64,000 nucleotides of DNA from Gnetum montanum (taxonomy: Eukaryota > Streptophyta > Gnetopsida > Gnetales > Gnetaceae). The translations under genes were made by a program, and so were the position numbers. The notes beneath the pieces are model-generated. The model was not told where the DNA came from, ran no database searches, and saw only the letters and a program-made list of their open reading frames with translations. Where the stretch lies: contig MNCI01004556.1 of the NCBI GenBank assembly GCA_015680685.1, positions 556,498-620,497 on the forward strand. The letters run 5' to 3'. This document shows positions 22,790 through 35,770 of this stretch, piece by piece (the first letter of the stretch is position 1; every line of letters begins with the position of its first letter).

Positions 22790-25260
22790 AAATCTCTAAA
22801 TTTGGATCTTAAGGTCTATTATCCTTGCTTATGCATCAGTCCTTACTTTCATAGAAGTTCTTGACATCATTCCTTAGCATCCACATAAAACTACTCATGA
22901 CTCCTCCTTACCTACAAGAGCTTGCACTAGGCCATGTCCAACATGATCATCACTCAATGAAGTTTATCTTCTAGCTTTTTATGTGATCAACTTGTAGAAC
23001 TTTGAATCACATAAAGATATCTTCTTTTTTCCACCTACATATATTGTTCCACATCCTTTAGTCTCCTCTCAGGGACTATGATAGCTGCTTCATGATAAAG
23101 GATGTACATGTTCTCTAATAGGTCAATCTTCTTCTATACTTTTGACTTACTTATGATCATTTTTCAAAGTTTGGCATGCAAGTTATTAAATTTTTCCTTC
23201 ATCATACACATTTTTTCACTTATTCATTTATTAAACAAATTTACAAGTTTATGTAGTCTATGTACATCAACATCCCAAGTTACCTACTCACTCATATGAA
23301 TCTTTTTAAGTTTATTAGTTTTCCCAGTAGTCTTATTTGTGAGCTCCTACCACAAGTTCCAATAGTATTTCTCTATATGAAGTTATTTTTCCAAAATTAC
23401 ATCATAATTTAACTCTTGTCCTCTAATCTTTATACCTACTAGGAAAGAAAGAGTACTTTCTTCTCTTTCTCTTAGCTCATCTTCTCCCATTCCTATGACT
23501 AATGTTTCAGCATTTTCTTTGTCACTCTAAGACATCTTTCATAAAAACGATTTATTTACCAACATGATACATCTAAAATAACTCAAATTGATAGAATTTG
23601 ATTCACACCTCTAGAGTGATCATGAAAGATACTAGTACCAATGGTGTAATGTTTTCTAACTACTCTTAAAACCATTGCATCTCTACCTAACTTCTTCATA
23701 ACTCCCTCAAATAGAAAGTTCTACAGTTTCTATCTCAGTCCATATGTTGATCATTTTAGTATCTACCATGTTGCCAATGTTTCTCAATAGCAACTTAGTA
23801 CCTAGATCAAGCATTTTCTCTTCCTCTACCTAGTAGCTAGTCTAAAGTTGATCAATGGCTACCTAAAGGACTTCAACCACATGCTATACATTATGCATGT
23901 TACAACTTTATTTGTACAAAGAGGAAATACTTTGTGAAGAAACATGGGTCTAAGACTAAACAAGGACACCATGATTGACCATGGATAGATCATCTAGAAA
24001 GGGAGATGGAAACTAAAAGAGAACTTTCCTTATAGCCTCATCATCCACAGTGGCTTCCATCATGTTCAAAAAGTTACTACCAAGATCTAGCAATCCCTCT
24101 ATATGAATTATGGCAACCTATCACTCACCTTCAATGTGCAAGACAAGTCAAAAACTGACACCATAAAGGGATTTCTATCTTTTTTTTATGCTAAAATTGG
24201 AAGATCATGAGGCAAATATACTAGGCCATTGCACTTGCTTATGCTAAGAAGCTTAAGGTATAGATGGTGCCCTCATTTAGCGCATCTAGAGCTAGTTTGA
24301 AGGATGGGTGCTAGATTTCTCAGTGGAAGGCATATCATCCTTTTAATTAGGCACCACCCCAATAACCTCTAGATTTTATCTTGGGATCATCATCATTACA
24401 TTCTCCTTATATACCATCTCTACTATTGTGGGATGTCTTCATACATTACTAGCTATGTCTTCCAATTTGTAGATTTTTCTAATTAACCAAAAATAGGTGT
24501 AGACCTCCCTTTTATCCTAGGTCACATCTTCAATCTTCTAGAATAAGGTCATTTATAGGAAGTATGGGATGTTAATGATGAACTTCCCTCTCATCATTGT
24601 TACAAACTTTGCCTCCCAAGTGGAGATACTTGATGATTATTTGATGGGAAAACCTTTTTGTATAATAATTTTATACATGGCATTATGAACCAAGGGAAGT
24701 TTAATCTTTTGGATTTGTGGCCACCAATTTTTGGCTAGCTTATTTGGAAATACTATAATTCTAGAGATTTCCCATGTTGAAATGAGTACAGTAATCACCC
24801 TAGCAAAGGTCATGCTTTCATCTTCTGTAAGGTTTTTGTAGAACTCTTCTACCTCATGATGGTACTAGATGAAGGATTACATGAAATACTTTTAGAAGCC
24901 CATCCACTAAAATGACTTCTTAAGCTTAAGTAAAACAAGCTTACGAAACTGATGGTAATTTTTCTCTTCATGAATCAATCACTACTAGATGTTGTGTGCA
25001 CTCACACCTACTTGAATGTCACCTAGTTCATCATCATTGTCATCTCTTAGATCTTCTAGTACTTATTCAATTGTGTTAGGTTGCACATATTCTTAACCTC
25101 AAGATTAAAAGTGTAACTGCCTACCTCCTAATTTTCTTCTATGTGGAGCTCTTTTTGAAGCAAGTTCTGCAAATTCTGGATCAAGAGATCTAAGCTCTTC
25201 ATTTTCATCTTCCTCAGAAACTAGTGATTCACACATGGGTCTATATGTGAAGGCTTAATA
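22790..25260 (-). pseudogene. Gag-like extra ORF of copy L (decayed)
   Basis: On the minus strand, about 110 bases after a primer-binding site, a frame reads EEDENEELRSLDPEFAELAS and KRAPHRRKLGG. Near 24870-24300 a longer readable run follows: EVEEFYKNLTEDESMTFARV, WEISRIIVFPNKLAKNWWPQ, REVYTYFWLIRKIYKLEDIA. The last third has MMKEKFNNLHAKL, KKIDLLENMYILYHEAA and RRLKDVEQYM, a charged, helix-rich coiled-coil-like tail. The layout (acidic or basic start, middle domain, coiled coil, no polymerase) resembles copies J and A3. I recognise no catalytic motif. It lies inside the G element and could be an independent insertion or an extra ORF of G. Confidence 0.45.
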
Positions 25261-25360
25261 TTATTCAACCTCTATTGTTCTTGGTCTATTAATCTTTGAT
25301 TACAACCATCCTAATATGATTAGCCATGAAGATAGCTAAAAATCAAGTCCTCCTATGCAT

Positions 25361-25370
25361 TATGATACCA
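25361..25370 (-). other. Primer-binding site of copy L
   Basis: The minus strand reads TGGTATCATA, like the initiator-tRNA-Met site. It is positioned just before the L frame. Confidence 0.5.
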
Positions 25371-26548
25371 GTACAAAAAAAAAGTGTGTGAAAATAATAA
25401 TAAACATAACTCTTGAAAATGCTTTAATAACATCATCACAACTATATAATGATGGTATTCATGGGTAAGTAAATAGTAGGGTAGAAATGCCTACATTATT
25501 ACCAAATGCATTAAAAACATACATGGATTGATGCCTCTTCCCCACAACTAAGATATAAGATACTAGGCTTGAACCACAACAAGAACATAAAGGATAAGAA
25601 AGACCAAGAATAATGCATGTAAGAATATTACTAATCCAAATTCAATGGTATAAATTTAGTAGATTTTTTATGTTTTGTGGGTAAAGAAATCAAAGAAAAG
25701 TAAAATACAAAAAGGTAAAATGTGGAATAATCTTGAAAACACCCCCTCCTACATTTATACTAGCTCATTAACATAAGAAATGTGCATTGATGCATAGGGG
25801 GCATTAGCACATCCTTGAAAGTAAGAAAAAATGGCATACTTCATCCTCTACATCTTTAACTTACCATCCTTCACTTCTAGAGCCATCCACAAGGTTACCA
25901 ACATGCCCAAACCATCATAAATTAACCTAACAAGACATTAAAAGATCTAGAAAAAAAGAACATTATAAGCTTACACTTAGTGACATCTAGAATCATGGGA
26001 ATTAAATCAATTATTTAAATTATGCATTCCCATGAACTAGAAGCTAGGAATGAGGGGTTATAGAAATATAAAAATAATTAAATCATAAATAATAATGAAA
26101 CACAAACACAAGTAAGGCAAACTAGAAAGGGTCTTTCATGATCAAACCTTGAAGCACAAAGAGTTGATACTCATACAAGTGAAATACTAATCAAGTAAAT
26201 TATTTAATGTAAGTACTACCATCACTAGAAGGTAATCTTTAACTCACTTACTTATAATGCCAATCCACTAAGAATTCACAAGTAGGTATTCCCCATAGTA
26301 GGCACCTAGCTTTCTTACCCTTGTAAAACTCATTAATGAGACACCCATGAATTCCCAATAATCAATGAGACATTAACCTCAAACATGAGTCCATTTCCTT
26401 GAATGGCCAACTCTTAACCTCCAATTTGCCTAATCTTCATCCTTTCATGTACAATAATGAAAAATAATATACAAGAAGAGATGGAGACTGGATGATGAAC
26501 AAGAGAGAGTGTGTGTGTGTGTGCACACACACACATGCATGTGTAACA
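25371..26548 (-). mobile_element. Probable LTR of copy L
   Basis: It lies upstream of the L primer site on the minus strand. The outer end could be TGTTACAC (minus strand, 26548-26541), preceded by GGGATTTGGTGA. No second copy of this LTR was found, so boundaries rest on position only. Confidence 0.3.
26508..26536. repeat. (GT)n(AC)n palindromic microsatellite
   Basis: A GT run turns directly into an AC run at GTGCAC (26521-26526), giving a self-complementary dinucleotide palindrome of roughly 24 bp. Confidence 0.9.
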
Positions 26549-28240
26549 TCACCAAATCCCTAGCCAAATATACAATTAGCTCATGGAGCATATGAGCATT
26601 TCCTACACTCTCTAAGAAATCCACTACTACATCCTTTCATTTTTATTCATCCATACGATAGGGATCAACATCCAACTCTTCTTTCCAAGTGCAACGTCAC
26701 ACCTACCACATCGAGTATCATATAGTCTTAATTATTTTCCAATCTAACTATTGATGAAATTAAACTAATTTAATCTACTATAACACATCTATAAGTTAAG
26801 AGCCTAGTTTTTTTCTCCTCCATCTATGCATGTAGGCACACCAAGCTTCCTAAATTTTTTTTTACTAGAAACCTGCCATTAATTCCTTTGGTTATGCTAA
26901 CCAATCTCACATCCTAATAAAAATTACAATTTCATTATCAAAGAAAGGAAAATTCTATATTAAAATGTGGTTAAGGTTTGGATCAAGGATTATGATGTTG
27001 ATCCTTAGGAACAAAATGATATGGGATTTGGATAAAAGTTGTAATTAACATTATCAAAGTTAACTAAGAGACAGACTTCTAGGCCTTCATGGCCATGGGT
27101 AGGAAGAGATTATCTTGAGCTATGACATTTTGGGAAGTCTAGTGATCAAGGAAATGAGTTGAACATAAGAAAGGCTTACATAGGCATTTCATTAACAACT
27201 AATTTTTTTATGTGAATAATTACAAAACTAGTTTAGATGGTAAAAATACCAATTTGTATGGACCAATAAATTTATAGGTACATTACTCTTCCCATCACAT
27301 CTTCTTCTCATCATTGTTATTTTATTATTATTTTCTTTTTTTCCTTATGTTTATCTTTTTATTTTTATTTTTGACATGTTTTTATTTTTTTCCTTTTTTA
27401 TCATTTTTCATTTTGTAGGAAGAGGATTTTTTATCAAGCATGAGAGTCATGGGAATCATCAAGTGTCAAAACACCACCTAGAGTCTTCAACTTGCATAAA
27501 CATAAGAACTCATTCTTCACTGCATAACATGCACAAGTCCATGAGATCATGAACCTCTTTTGACTAAAGAGGCCAAGCATGGAAGCACATGCACCTTGGT
27601 CCAATCACACCAATTAGACCCATCTAGTACTCACAAGAACTCTCTATGCCAAAACCTTTTCTTTCCAATGATCAAAAACTCTTTTAGGATCCTAGAGGTC
27701 ACATTGTATAGTGTGGACTCACCACCTACCCATGGTTCTAGTAGCATTTGCTTCGATAGCTTGGTAAATCTAAGCCTAGTTCACTAGAAATTAATAGAGG
27801 GCAAATGAATGGATGAATTTTATTACATGAGAATTCCATTAATCAAGGCATCACTTTGAACCTATTTGGCACTCTCACTTCCTCATCACATTTGTAACTC
27901 ACCCATCCACCATTAGCTTTTTAGGTGAGCATTCATTAGTTGGTTTTCCCACATAATCATAAAAAAACTCTAAAAGAAAATAAATAATCATATATGGTTA
28001 TCCATTAATCTCAAAAAAGTATAAAAATTCTCACTAAACACACATGCTTTATTAGATGCATAAATGAAAATAGCATGAAAATAAGATTTTGATATGGCAT
28101 GGAGGTTTCCTCCCCCCAATTGATCCATGTCTATTATCTAGTAAACCTCTAAGTGTTAAATTTAGCATTATGCATTTTTAGATGTAAAAGTTATTCATTA
28201 TGATACACTAGGTGTTGCCCGTGTTCTGTCTAGCTTGCTT
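26549..28240. other. AT-rich internal region of G, nothing recognised
   Basis: Reverse transcriptase, RNase H and integrase of G would be expected in this direction from its protease, but I could not read any on either strand. A plus ORF at 27560-27787 (75 aa) has no recognised product. Confidence 0.4.
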
Positions 28241-28249
28241 GAGTGGCAT

Positions 28250-28660
28250 ATGTACACAATACTTTAAGATTAAGAATGAACACAAGGTATTTCCTTGTAA
28301 ATCATCCTTCCAATCTTATCTCTTCTACTATTTTTAATATGGAGATCATGGAAGACCAATCTAGCATCGATGATTCTTAGCCAAGTTCTTCCCATGATAA
28401 CAAGGAAGTTATCTTTTACCTTGCTTTATGATCTAATCGCCAAGAGATCTGTGGGATATGGAAAACTTGAAATAGGTATCATCACATCTCTTACCTATTC
28501 CATAGAATATGCATAGGATTGGTTCTTCAACTCCAATAAAATATTAGTACTCTTGAGAGAAGGAAGACTCCTAAACCGAAGTCACAAAGAGCTAGGCAAT
28601 TATCCTTTTTAGTAATTTGAATCTCCAACATGGGAGTACCAAGATCTGATCAATTTTCAA
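28250..28660 (-). pseudogene. Possible retroviral-type protease of G
   Basis: The minus strand reads GTPMLEIQITKKDNCLALCD then FGLGVFLLSRVL, like the plant gypsy protease start 'GTP.L.V.IG....ALCDLGASVNLM'. Thus D-L-G-A has become D-F-G-L. Further words (KITSLLSWEELG, SSMLDWSSM) occupy the later protease region. The fit is partial and interrupted by stops. Confidence 0.45.
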
Positions 28661-28889
28661 GCAAATATTCTTCTTTCACTTTCTACATACCTACCATAGA
28701 TATTATAATGGAAACAACATTGACATCATCATATGCCATTTTTCTACCTCTATTAGACATGATTGCAAAACTTATCCTTGATGTAGATGTTGTACTTTGA
28801 ATATGATTAAGAAATTTCAACAAGATCTCTTGGATATGAGCTTTTTTCTAGCATGAATTATTATCCTCTCCATAGGATGAAGATAATGA

Positions 28890-31080
28890 TATGAACCCAG
28901 TCTTGCAGTTCTTACGTGTGCACTTATAATACAATTTTCTACCATGAGACCTCAAACTTTCATCCACAACCAAATTAATAAGATATTGATAATATTACCT
29001 AGATGCATACATGAAATTAAAATTAGGGAAATAGTTAATATTACATGATTTGGCTTTTCTTGGCTATAGTTGACTAGGTATCCTACCTTGCATAGGACTA
29101 CAAAGTAGAAATTATTATTGTTACTACCACTAGGAATCTTGATTAGTAATACTGCTTGGAGCATCGAGGTACTACTAAGGTGTAATTGGTAAGAGTTCAT
29201 AAAAACTTGTATATGCATCTTAAAAGTAGGAATTAATGGAAGGAGACATCTATTGTTGCATAGAAGCCAAAATAGTCCATGAAGCAATATCACAAGGATT
29301 TGGAGCTTTCCACTGCTAATATAATAATATGGATTATGCATATACATCTCTAGGATATTACAAATAGATAGGGTATAGATTTTTCATTTTCATTTTGATG
29401 AATATGGAATTCAAAAGCATACTAGATCATCCCATCTCACTAATCATGTGAGCCATGATTCGGAAACACTACAAATTATCAAGATCTGCATAGTATTCAT
29501 AGGGATCCTCATCATTGAAGGATGCAAAAGCCTCATTTGGATCTTTGTGAATGCTCTTAGAATAAGAGAGCTTATCTTTACCATTTCCTTTGTATCATGT
29601 TTTATGTTCATGTGATGCAACTACTTTTTTTACACATTCAAACACCTTATCCTCAATATCCTTGAGGGTAGTGATCAATTTTTCATCCATCACATCCCAA
29701 ACCTAGTCCACTCCATGGGCCAAGTCTATCAAAGCCTTGTTTCTTTTGATTTGATCTTATACCAAGACCTTGACTATAGTGTAAGGTTCAAAGGTATCTT
29801 TAATATTTTTAGCCTTCCTTCTATGTGGTTGACCATGATTATACTCCTTAATAGATTGTTGCTTTCCTCACTCATCCTTCATGCTTACTATGATGTCCAA
29901 GAGCAGATTACTTAGGGCCATGGATTTTTTGTATACCTAGCCCATCATGTACATGTCCACATGCTCTTCTATTTGCTATCTTAGGTCTTCTATAATTGCA
30001 TTAACTAATCCCTCTAGCTAGAGCCATGGTCTCGACAATAATGATTAGTTTTCATATATCTCTCCCTTATGATGTCAAGAGGTTCACAAGCTCCTTGTCT
30101 CCATCCAATCATTTCGTTCCAAATGTTTGAAATTATAGCATAGGTTTGAAATTCTATGTATAATATCTTGACCATATATTCACATCTCTAAGCTTATTTT
30201 AGGGGTAAGTATTTATACTAGGCTTCTACATGCAATCACTCACTCACAATCACAACTTCTACCAATCACTCACAATCCCTTGCAAATAGCAAGCATTATC
30301 AAAGGCTTGTATGTGAAGTTTGGGATCATCATCGATATACCCTCTATATGTTGGAAATCTATCATGTTGATTTTCTTGATCCTGCTATCACAAAAATGCT
30401 TTCTTAAAATGTGCATAGCTTCAATGAGCTCATGATAATCACACTAGTCAAATAAAGGAGCATCATCATTACCAAAAGGTTTAGATAAATGCATATGTTG
30501 TAACATGGGAAGGAGATCATCATTTTGAGTTTAGATTGTAATTTGGCTAATAATTCCTAACCATGGACATTCATGACAAAGTTTTCCTTTATATTTCTTA
30601 TCTATTTTATTCTCTTGCTCTTCATTTGAGTGGTCAAATGAAAAGCTGTAACTAACCTCCTTCTCCACCATTCTATCTCAAATCTCTTGCATGTACAAAG
30701 GTTCGTATTCATCATAAACTAGCTCAAGAGATACAAAGGATGCATAATTATCTTCCAACCCCATATTAACTAGGATCTCTGTAATATCATCTAGTACAAC
30801 AATAATCACTTTCCTAGAGAACCATCCATGAGCATTTATCCATCTCCTTTGTTTATCTTGATAATAAGCCAACACAACTAGCAAAAGGGTTACATCCTTC
30901 AAATAGTCAAATGTGATAGAATCCCTTCTTCATTTTGGTAAAATTACAAAGGTATTTAATGGGATCTTAACACTATCTTCGATCTCTTTCATGTTCAAAA
31001 GCTACACACAACATCAAAGAAACATACACTTGATTTGAATAAATGCTAAAATCAAGAATGTACAAGTATTTCTAGAAAAT
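28890..31080 (-). pseudogene. Gag region of G (heavily decayed)
   Basis: The minus strand after the G primer site contains a 74-codon frame (30678-30902) with LEDNYASFVSLELVYDEYEP, and many short open runs down to a cysteine-bearing stretch LYYKCTRKNCKTG near 28900-28940, perhaps the rest of a zinc knuckle. Position between primer site and protease argues for gag, but no gag core motif is convincing. Confidence 0.35.
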
Positions 31081-31100
31081 TCATCAACATCTTTCCTAGC

Positions 31101-31111
31101 AATGATACCAA
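31101..31111 (-). other. Primer-binding site of G
   Basis: The minus strand reads TTGGTATCATT, directly after the LTR end CTATCA. It fits the initiator-tRNA-Met type. Confidence 0.65.
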
Positions 31112-31985
31112 TGATAGGGATCCTACTAGTTTTGGACTAATGGCAATGCATGTATATATCATTATCTTTAATAAATATAAAAAGGATTATAATACATTTG
31201 ATATAAATAAAAATCCATGTTGCCATAATGAAAGATAGAGAAAATATTTATGATTTTATGTTTTATAATTTTTATGAATTTTTACGATCATAAAAAACAA
31301 AATAGTAATAAATACTCATGCATCATAATCCCTTTTGAGGATAGGCAAAATATTCATTTTGTAATCATTCTTGGGGTTAGGTACAACACCACACAACAAA
31401 AGCTATAAAATGAATCTTAGTCACAACCTCAAGGACCCAACATCATGCTATATAATTATGACCTCATTTTATAAGAAATAAATCATTGCAACTTAATCAA
31501 AAAAATTTAATAAATATTTTTCTTATTTTTATTTTAAGGAATCAGCCTTGAAATAATAAAAAAAACCCTTAGCTTTATTCGCCACATAAACATTCAAATT
31601 TGTATTGATTAAATGGTTTTGAGCTACATAAGCAGGGTAGTACTCTAACAAAGTCTAGTTACACTTGTAAAAGTGATGACTCCAAATACACATAAGACAA
31701 GGAAAGAAAACAACTTATTTAAGGGAGGAAAAACTCTTCACATAAAACTAGATGTCAAAAATCAATAACTAAGTTATATATGAGAGCTCATCCAAAGTAT
31801 TTATATTTTTCACAATACTATGGCATACTTTTCCTAGTGCCCAAGCATCAATGAGGATCATTAGCATAGCCTAGATAACCAAGGAGCACACTATAGGCAA
31901 AGGTATCAAACCAACCCTACCAAGGGGATGTGTTAGCTCCCCTACACAAACGCAAGAGATGTGTTGATGCAAGTTAGTCAACACA
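31112..31985 (-). mobile_element. G-family LTR (intact copy)
   Basis: The LTR is 874 bp on the minus strand, from TGTGTTGACTAAC (31985) to CCCTATCA (31112). It has a TATA-like 'aatataaatacttt' near 31790-31803 and a primer site following. It matches 11832-12778 plus 20664-20672. Unexpectedly, the sequence before its start (31986-32277) is another G-type 3' internal end including a polypurine tract. Confidence 0.75.
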
Positions 31986-32277
31986 TTCCCTTCAGACACA
32001 CTTTACTTTCCAACTCTAGATGAAAGGTATAATTCCAAAAAAAATTATTGAAAGGTTCCTAAGATACCTAAAAAAAGCCAAAAACATCTTATGAAGTCCA
32101 AAACATGCACTAAAACTATGAGTTTATTAGAGAAGACTAGGATGAAAACCTAGAAGATAGAAACCTTAATCATGCATGCGAAAACCACAAACATAGTATA
32201 TGAAAATACTTCCTAAGTCTAGGGCTTACAATCAACGTATAAAATATTACTAAAAAAGTTATCACTATTGCTCTAAT
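31986..32277 (-). mobile_element. Second copy of the G 3' internal end
   Basis: This is the same sequence as 20673-20740 joined to 22310-22560, without repeat H. On the minus strand it ends in the purine tract GAAGGGAA directly before the LTR start. Its presence upstream of a 5' LTR implies that two elements share this LTR. Confidence 0.6.
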
Positions 32278-32279
32278 TT

Positions 32280-33010
32280 TGAGGAAACACTAGACCATTT
32301 GAAGTAGGTTCTAAAAAATTGTGTAGAAACTAACTTGAAGCTCAACTAGTGGAAAAGCTACTTAATGATCCAAGAAGGCATATTTTTGGGACACTAGATA
32401 TCAAAAAAGATGATAGAGGTAGATCTTAAGAAGATTAGGATAATCTAAAAAATTACTTAAAAGCCACAAAATTTTAAGAATGATAGATCAATCCTTGGAT
32501 ACACAGGCTACTATAGGAAATTTATTAACTTCTTAAAAATTGCAAAACCATTGGTGGAGTTGACAAAGAAAGATACATCATTTGAGTGGACCAAGGAATG
32601 TAATCACACATTTGAACTTCTTAAGTAGAAACTTGAGAAGAATCCAATTCTATAAGCATCTGACTGGCATAAACCATTTTACATCATGCATGATGCATCT
32701 AGCCTTACCTTGGAAGTAATTCTTACATAATGGAACAATCATAAACATCCATAATATATTCATTGTGCATGTAGAAGTATTGCAGAGACATAGTTGAACT
32801 ACACCACAACAAAGAAGAAGCTAAAGGTAGTGGTGTATACCTTAGAAAAATTCAAGTACTATGTGTTGGATATCCAACCTTATGCACACAAATCATAGCG
32901 CAATATGCTTCCTTATGAACAACTTAGTGGTTATCCCTCATATCATATGATAGCTAGTGATTTTGAAAGAGTTTGATATTATAATGATAAATAGAAAGGG
33001 AATAAAGAAT
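32280..33010 (+). pseudogene. Ty3/gypsy RT C-terminus and RNase H (copy A2)
   Basis: One plus frame with stops reads TLDHLK.VLKNCVETNLKLN, GIFLGH.ISKKMIEVDLKKI, SILGYTGYYRKFINFLKIAK, PLVELTKKDTSFEWTKECNH, KPFYIMHDASSLTLEVIL, NYTTTKKKLKVVVYTLEKFK. These are the RT thumb/connection and the RNase H start (the D of HDAS) of a gypsy element. The RT palm and everything upstream are missing: the copy begins abruptly at the G-family segment. Lineage within gypsy is not clear; Athila-like or another lineage without chromodomain is possible. Confidence 0.8.
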
Positions 33011-33529
33011 GTGGTATCTCCTCATCTATTTCAATTACAATGAGCTAATAAGGTTGATGAAGAGCCCCTCTCTAATTAATTTCCTAATGAATGATAATTT
33101 ACAAAGATAACATTGATAATAAATAATGTAACCAAACCATAATACACAAACTACTTACCTACTTAATCACACAAGAAGTCTATACTAAATGGGATAGCTA
33201 GAAAAAGCAATAGTTTCTACACCAAGTTAATCACTCCATGAAGATAGAAGGTAACCTTTATAAAATCTACATAGACAACTTGATATGATGATGTGTTCCT
33301 AATGAGAATTAGTCCAGAATTCTCTAGGATGCTTATGAAGGATCTTGTAGAGGCTACTATGTAGGTAAAAGCATGACCATCAATATTCTCACAGCAAGAT
33401 ATTTTTGACCAAAAGTCTTCAAGAATGCACATGACTTCATAAATTCTTATGAATAGTGTTAACACGATGATCAGATGACTAGTAGGCTTGAGGATCCATA
33501 ATAATAAATCCAACCATTAGAACCCTTTG

Positions 33530-34290
33530 ATTATGGGAAATTAATTTTTATGAATCTCATCAAATCCATGTCTAATGGTAAATCCTACATCATTTTTGTG
33601 GTCGATTAGTAAACCAAATGGGCAAAGGTTGTAGCCATAACAAATTACATAGAAGCAATAGCAACCATGGTTTGCCAACAACAAGTAGTAAATAGGTCTG
33701 GGGTACTTAGAGTACTTATTTTTCATAATGGAATTCATTTTACAAGTACTACTTTCAAAAACATAATGAGACACTTAGGGGTAGAACATAGACTAACAAC
33801 ACCTTACCACCCCCAAGCCAATGGTCAATCTAAAGTAACAAATAGGAAAATCACACGAATCTTTTACTAGGACCATTATTAGATATCAAAGATATTGGAG
33901 CATGAAACTCAAATATGTCTTATAAGCCTATCACTCCACTTAGAAACTTTCTACAGGCTACTCCAGTAAGCTACCAAAACTTCCCATCCAAATAGAATTA
34001 TGTACACTCAACACTATCTATGAGATTAATGTTAACATTAGTTTAGCACAAAAAGAACAAATTATGAACCTCAATGTACTAGACAAAAATAGAAGAGTGA
34101 CCCTTGTGATGAATGAAGTACATAAGGTTTATACCAAACAATGACATGATGCTAACATAAGACGAGTGGAATTTCAACCATAAGATAAGATCCTTTATTG
34201 GAACCCCACACATGTACCTTAATGGAAAGAATTTCAAACATTGTTGGAAGGATTCTACATCATACATTCCACTTTCCAATCAAGTATCAT
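33530..34290 (+). pseudogene. Integrase core of copy A2
   Basis: Around 33541-33870: MNLIKSMSNGKSYIIFVVD, TKWAKVVAITNYIEAIA, then an intact 67-codon frame (33667-33870) with GVLRVLIFHNGIHFTSTTF and LTTPYHPQANGQSKVTNRK. This corresponds to the second catalytic region (usual SDxGxxF, here FHNGIHF, so D is lost) and the third (usual GQ.E..NR, here K in place of E). The later part (to about 34290) has the LQ/KGD-like region only in traces. It lies 500 bases after the RNase H. Confidence 0.75.
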
Positions 34291-34439
34291 GCAAATCTAC
34301 CACCCTAAATATCCATAGAAGTTGATACTAGTCAACACTTAGTAAGTGAAACCATACAAGGATCACATAGTAACCAAAAGCTCAACTTATACCTCTACCA
34401 ATGCTCAAGACCATTCTATCTTTCATATCTCTACCTTCC

Positions 34440-35770
34440 AACTTAGTTGTGGGGAAGGTACCAATCTAGTTTGATATTTTATGAGGACTAATTTTATAAC
34501 TTGTTGTTTGACAACATTCTTTTAATTTTATTTTCTTATTAATTTTTTTTTTCCTTAATGCATTTTATATTTTTTTGCTTTTGCTTTTAAGTTTTATGTT
34601 TTTGTTAAAAAAGTTGCTCCATTTTATCTAAAGACCAGCTTTTTTATTTAGATTATGTCTATACTATCAAGGTATTGGATAAATGTTTGGGTAAAATAAT
34701 GAGATCACATCATCCATTCCTCTAGTCTCTATGAATAAGAGATCTTTCTCATGAAAGTAATATGTTTTTCTCACATGAAAACTAAAATTAACTCATGATC
34801 ATTATGCCTTGAAGAAAAATGAAATGACCAAGAGCAAATGGAAAAGGATATGACATCTAGAGAACTTGTTTATTCTTTGTACTTCCATTATGGATCTTAT
34901 TACATCATATGGTTATATCATTACTCATATTTTAATTTTAATGGAAGCATGTTTTCAAATAAGTGTTAGCTTACAATGTTATTATAAATACATGTTACCC
35001 ATGCATAAAGGTAATCCTATAGTAAAAAGAATATAATAATTAATTAATTTATAAAAGCTAAATTATTCCTAGGGTACCACTTGAAAGACATATTACCTAT
35101 GACTAAAGGTAGACTTCTTCTAGGAATCTCAAGGTCTCTTGAACTAGTTTCATTATGTGACTAGAAATATGTATTACCCATATCTAAAGGTACATCATAG
35201 ATGGGATTAGTAGTGGCTATGGTGCTACAAAGACATGTTATCCATACCTAAAGACATCCTATAACCAATGATCAAGATTTCTTAAAATATAATATTTTAA
35301 GTAATTAATTAATCAAAATAACTAGTTTCTTATTCTTTTCTATTGAGTAATGATGTTCTCATGTGATTATGATTAGTCTTATGGTGACAAGTTCATGATG
35401 ATATATTCTGATATCACTAGGAAGGTATGGACCTAGTATGAAACCTAGATGGAAAGGTCTAATGGTTATCTTAACCACATTTGATACAAGATCCTATTGT
35501 AGGCATGGTAAAGTAACTCACATCCTAAACTCTACAATGCCTTCTTATCCCATTTTCCACCTCACTACTATATATGATTGTCTACTTAATGGTCACTCTT
35601 TAGTATAGTACAAGATCCTAATGACCATAGTTATGTGGTTGTGGCATATAGACTTGACTAATATTCAATTACCAATGTGTCCATGGTCATCTTGTGAGAT
35701 GGTTCTATAAGGGCATTAAGGGTAGGAGCCTAATTTGGAGAGGATCCACTTGCATAACTTTTAGAAATCT
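34440..35770 (+). mobile_element. 3' non-coding region after A2 integrase, copy 2
   Basis: It matches 3645-4900. It starts with TTAGTTGTGGGGAAGG, runs through T-rich sequence, and ends with the conserved 'gggcattaagggtaggagcctaatttggagaggatcc' stretch near 35713. There are repeated 'catgttacccat.cctaaag' phrases near 34990-35270. No ORF is supported. Confidence 0.55.

Noticed and set aside
24300-24870. Reading the L middle region as a reverse transcriptase of G
   Set aside because: No LPQG, FG or YxDD-type box appears on either strand from 22600 to 28200; the words present fit a gag-like ORF better.
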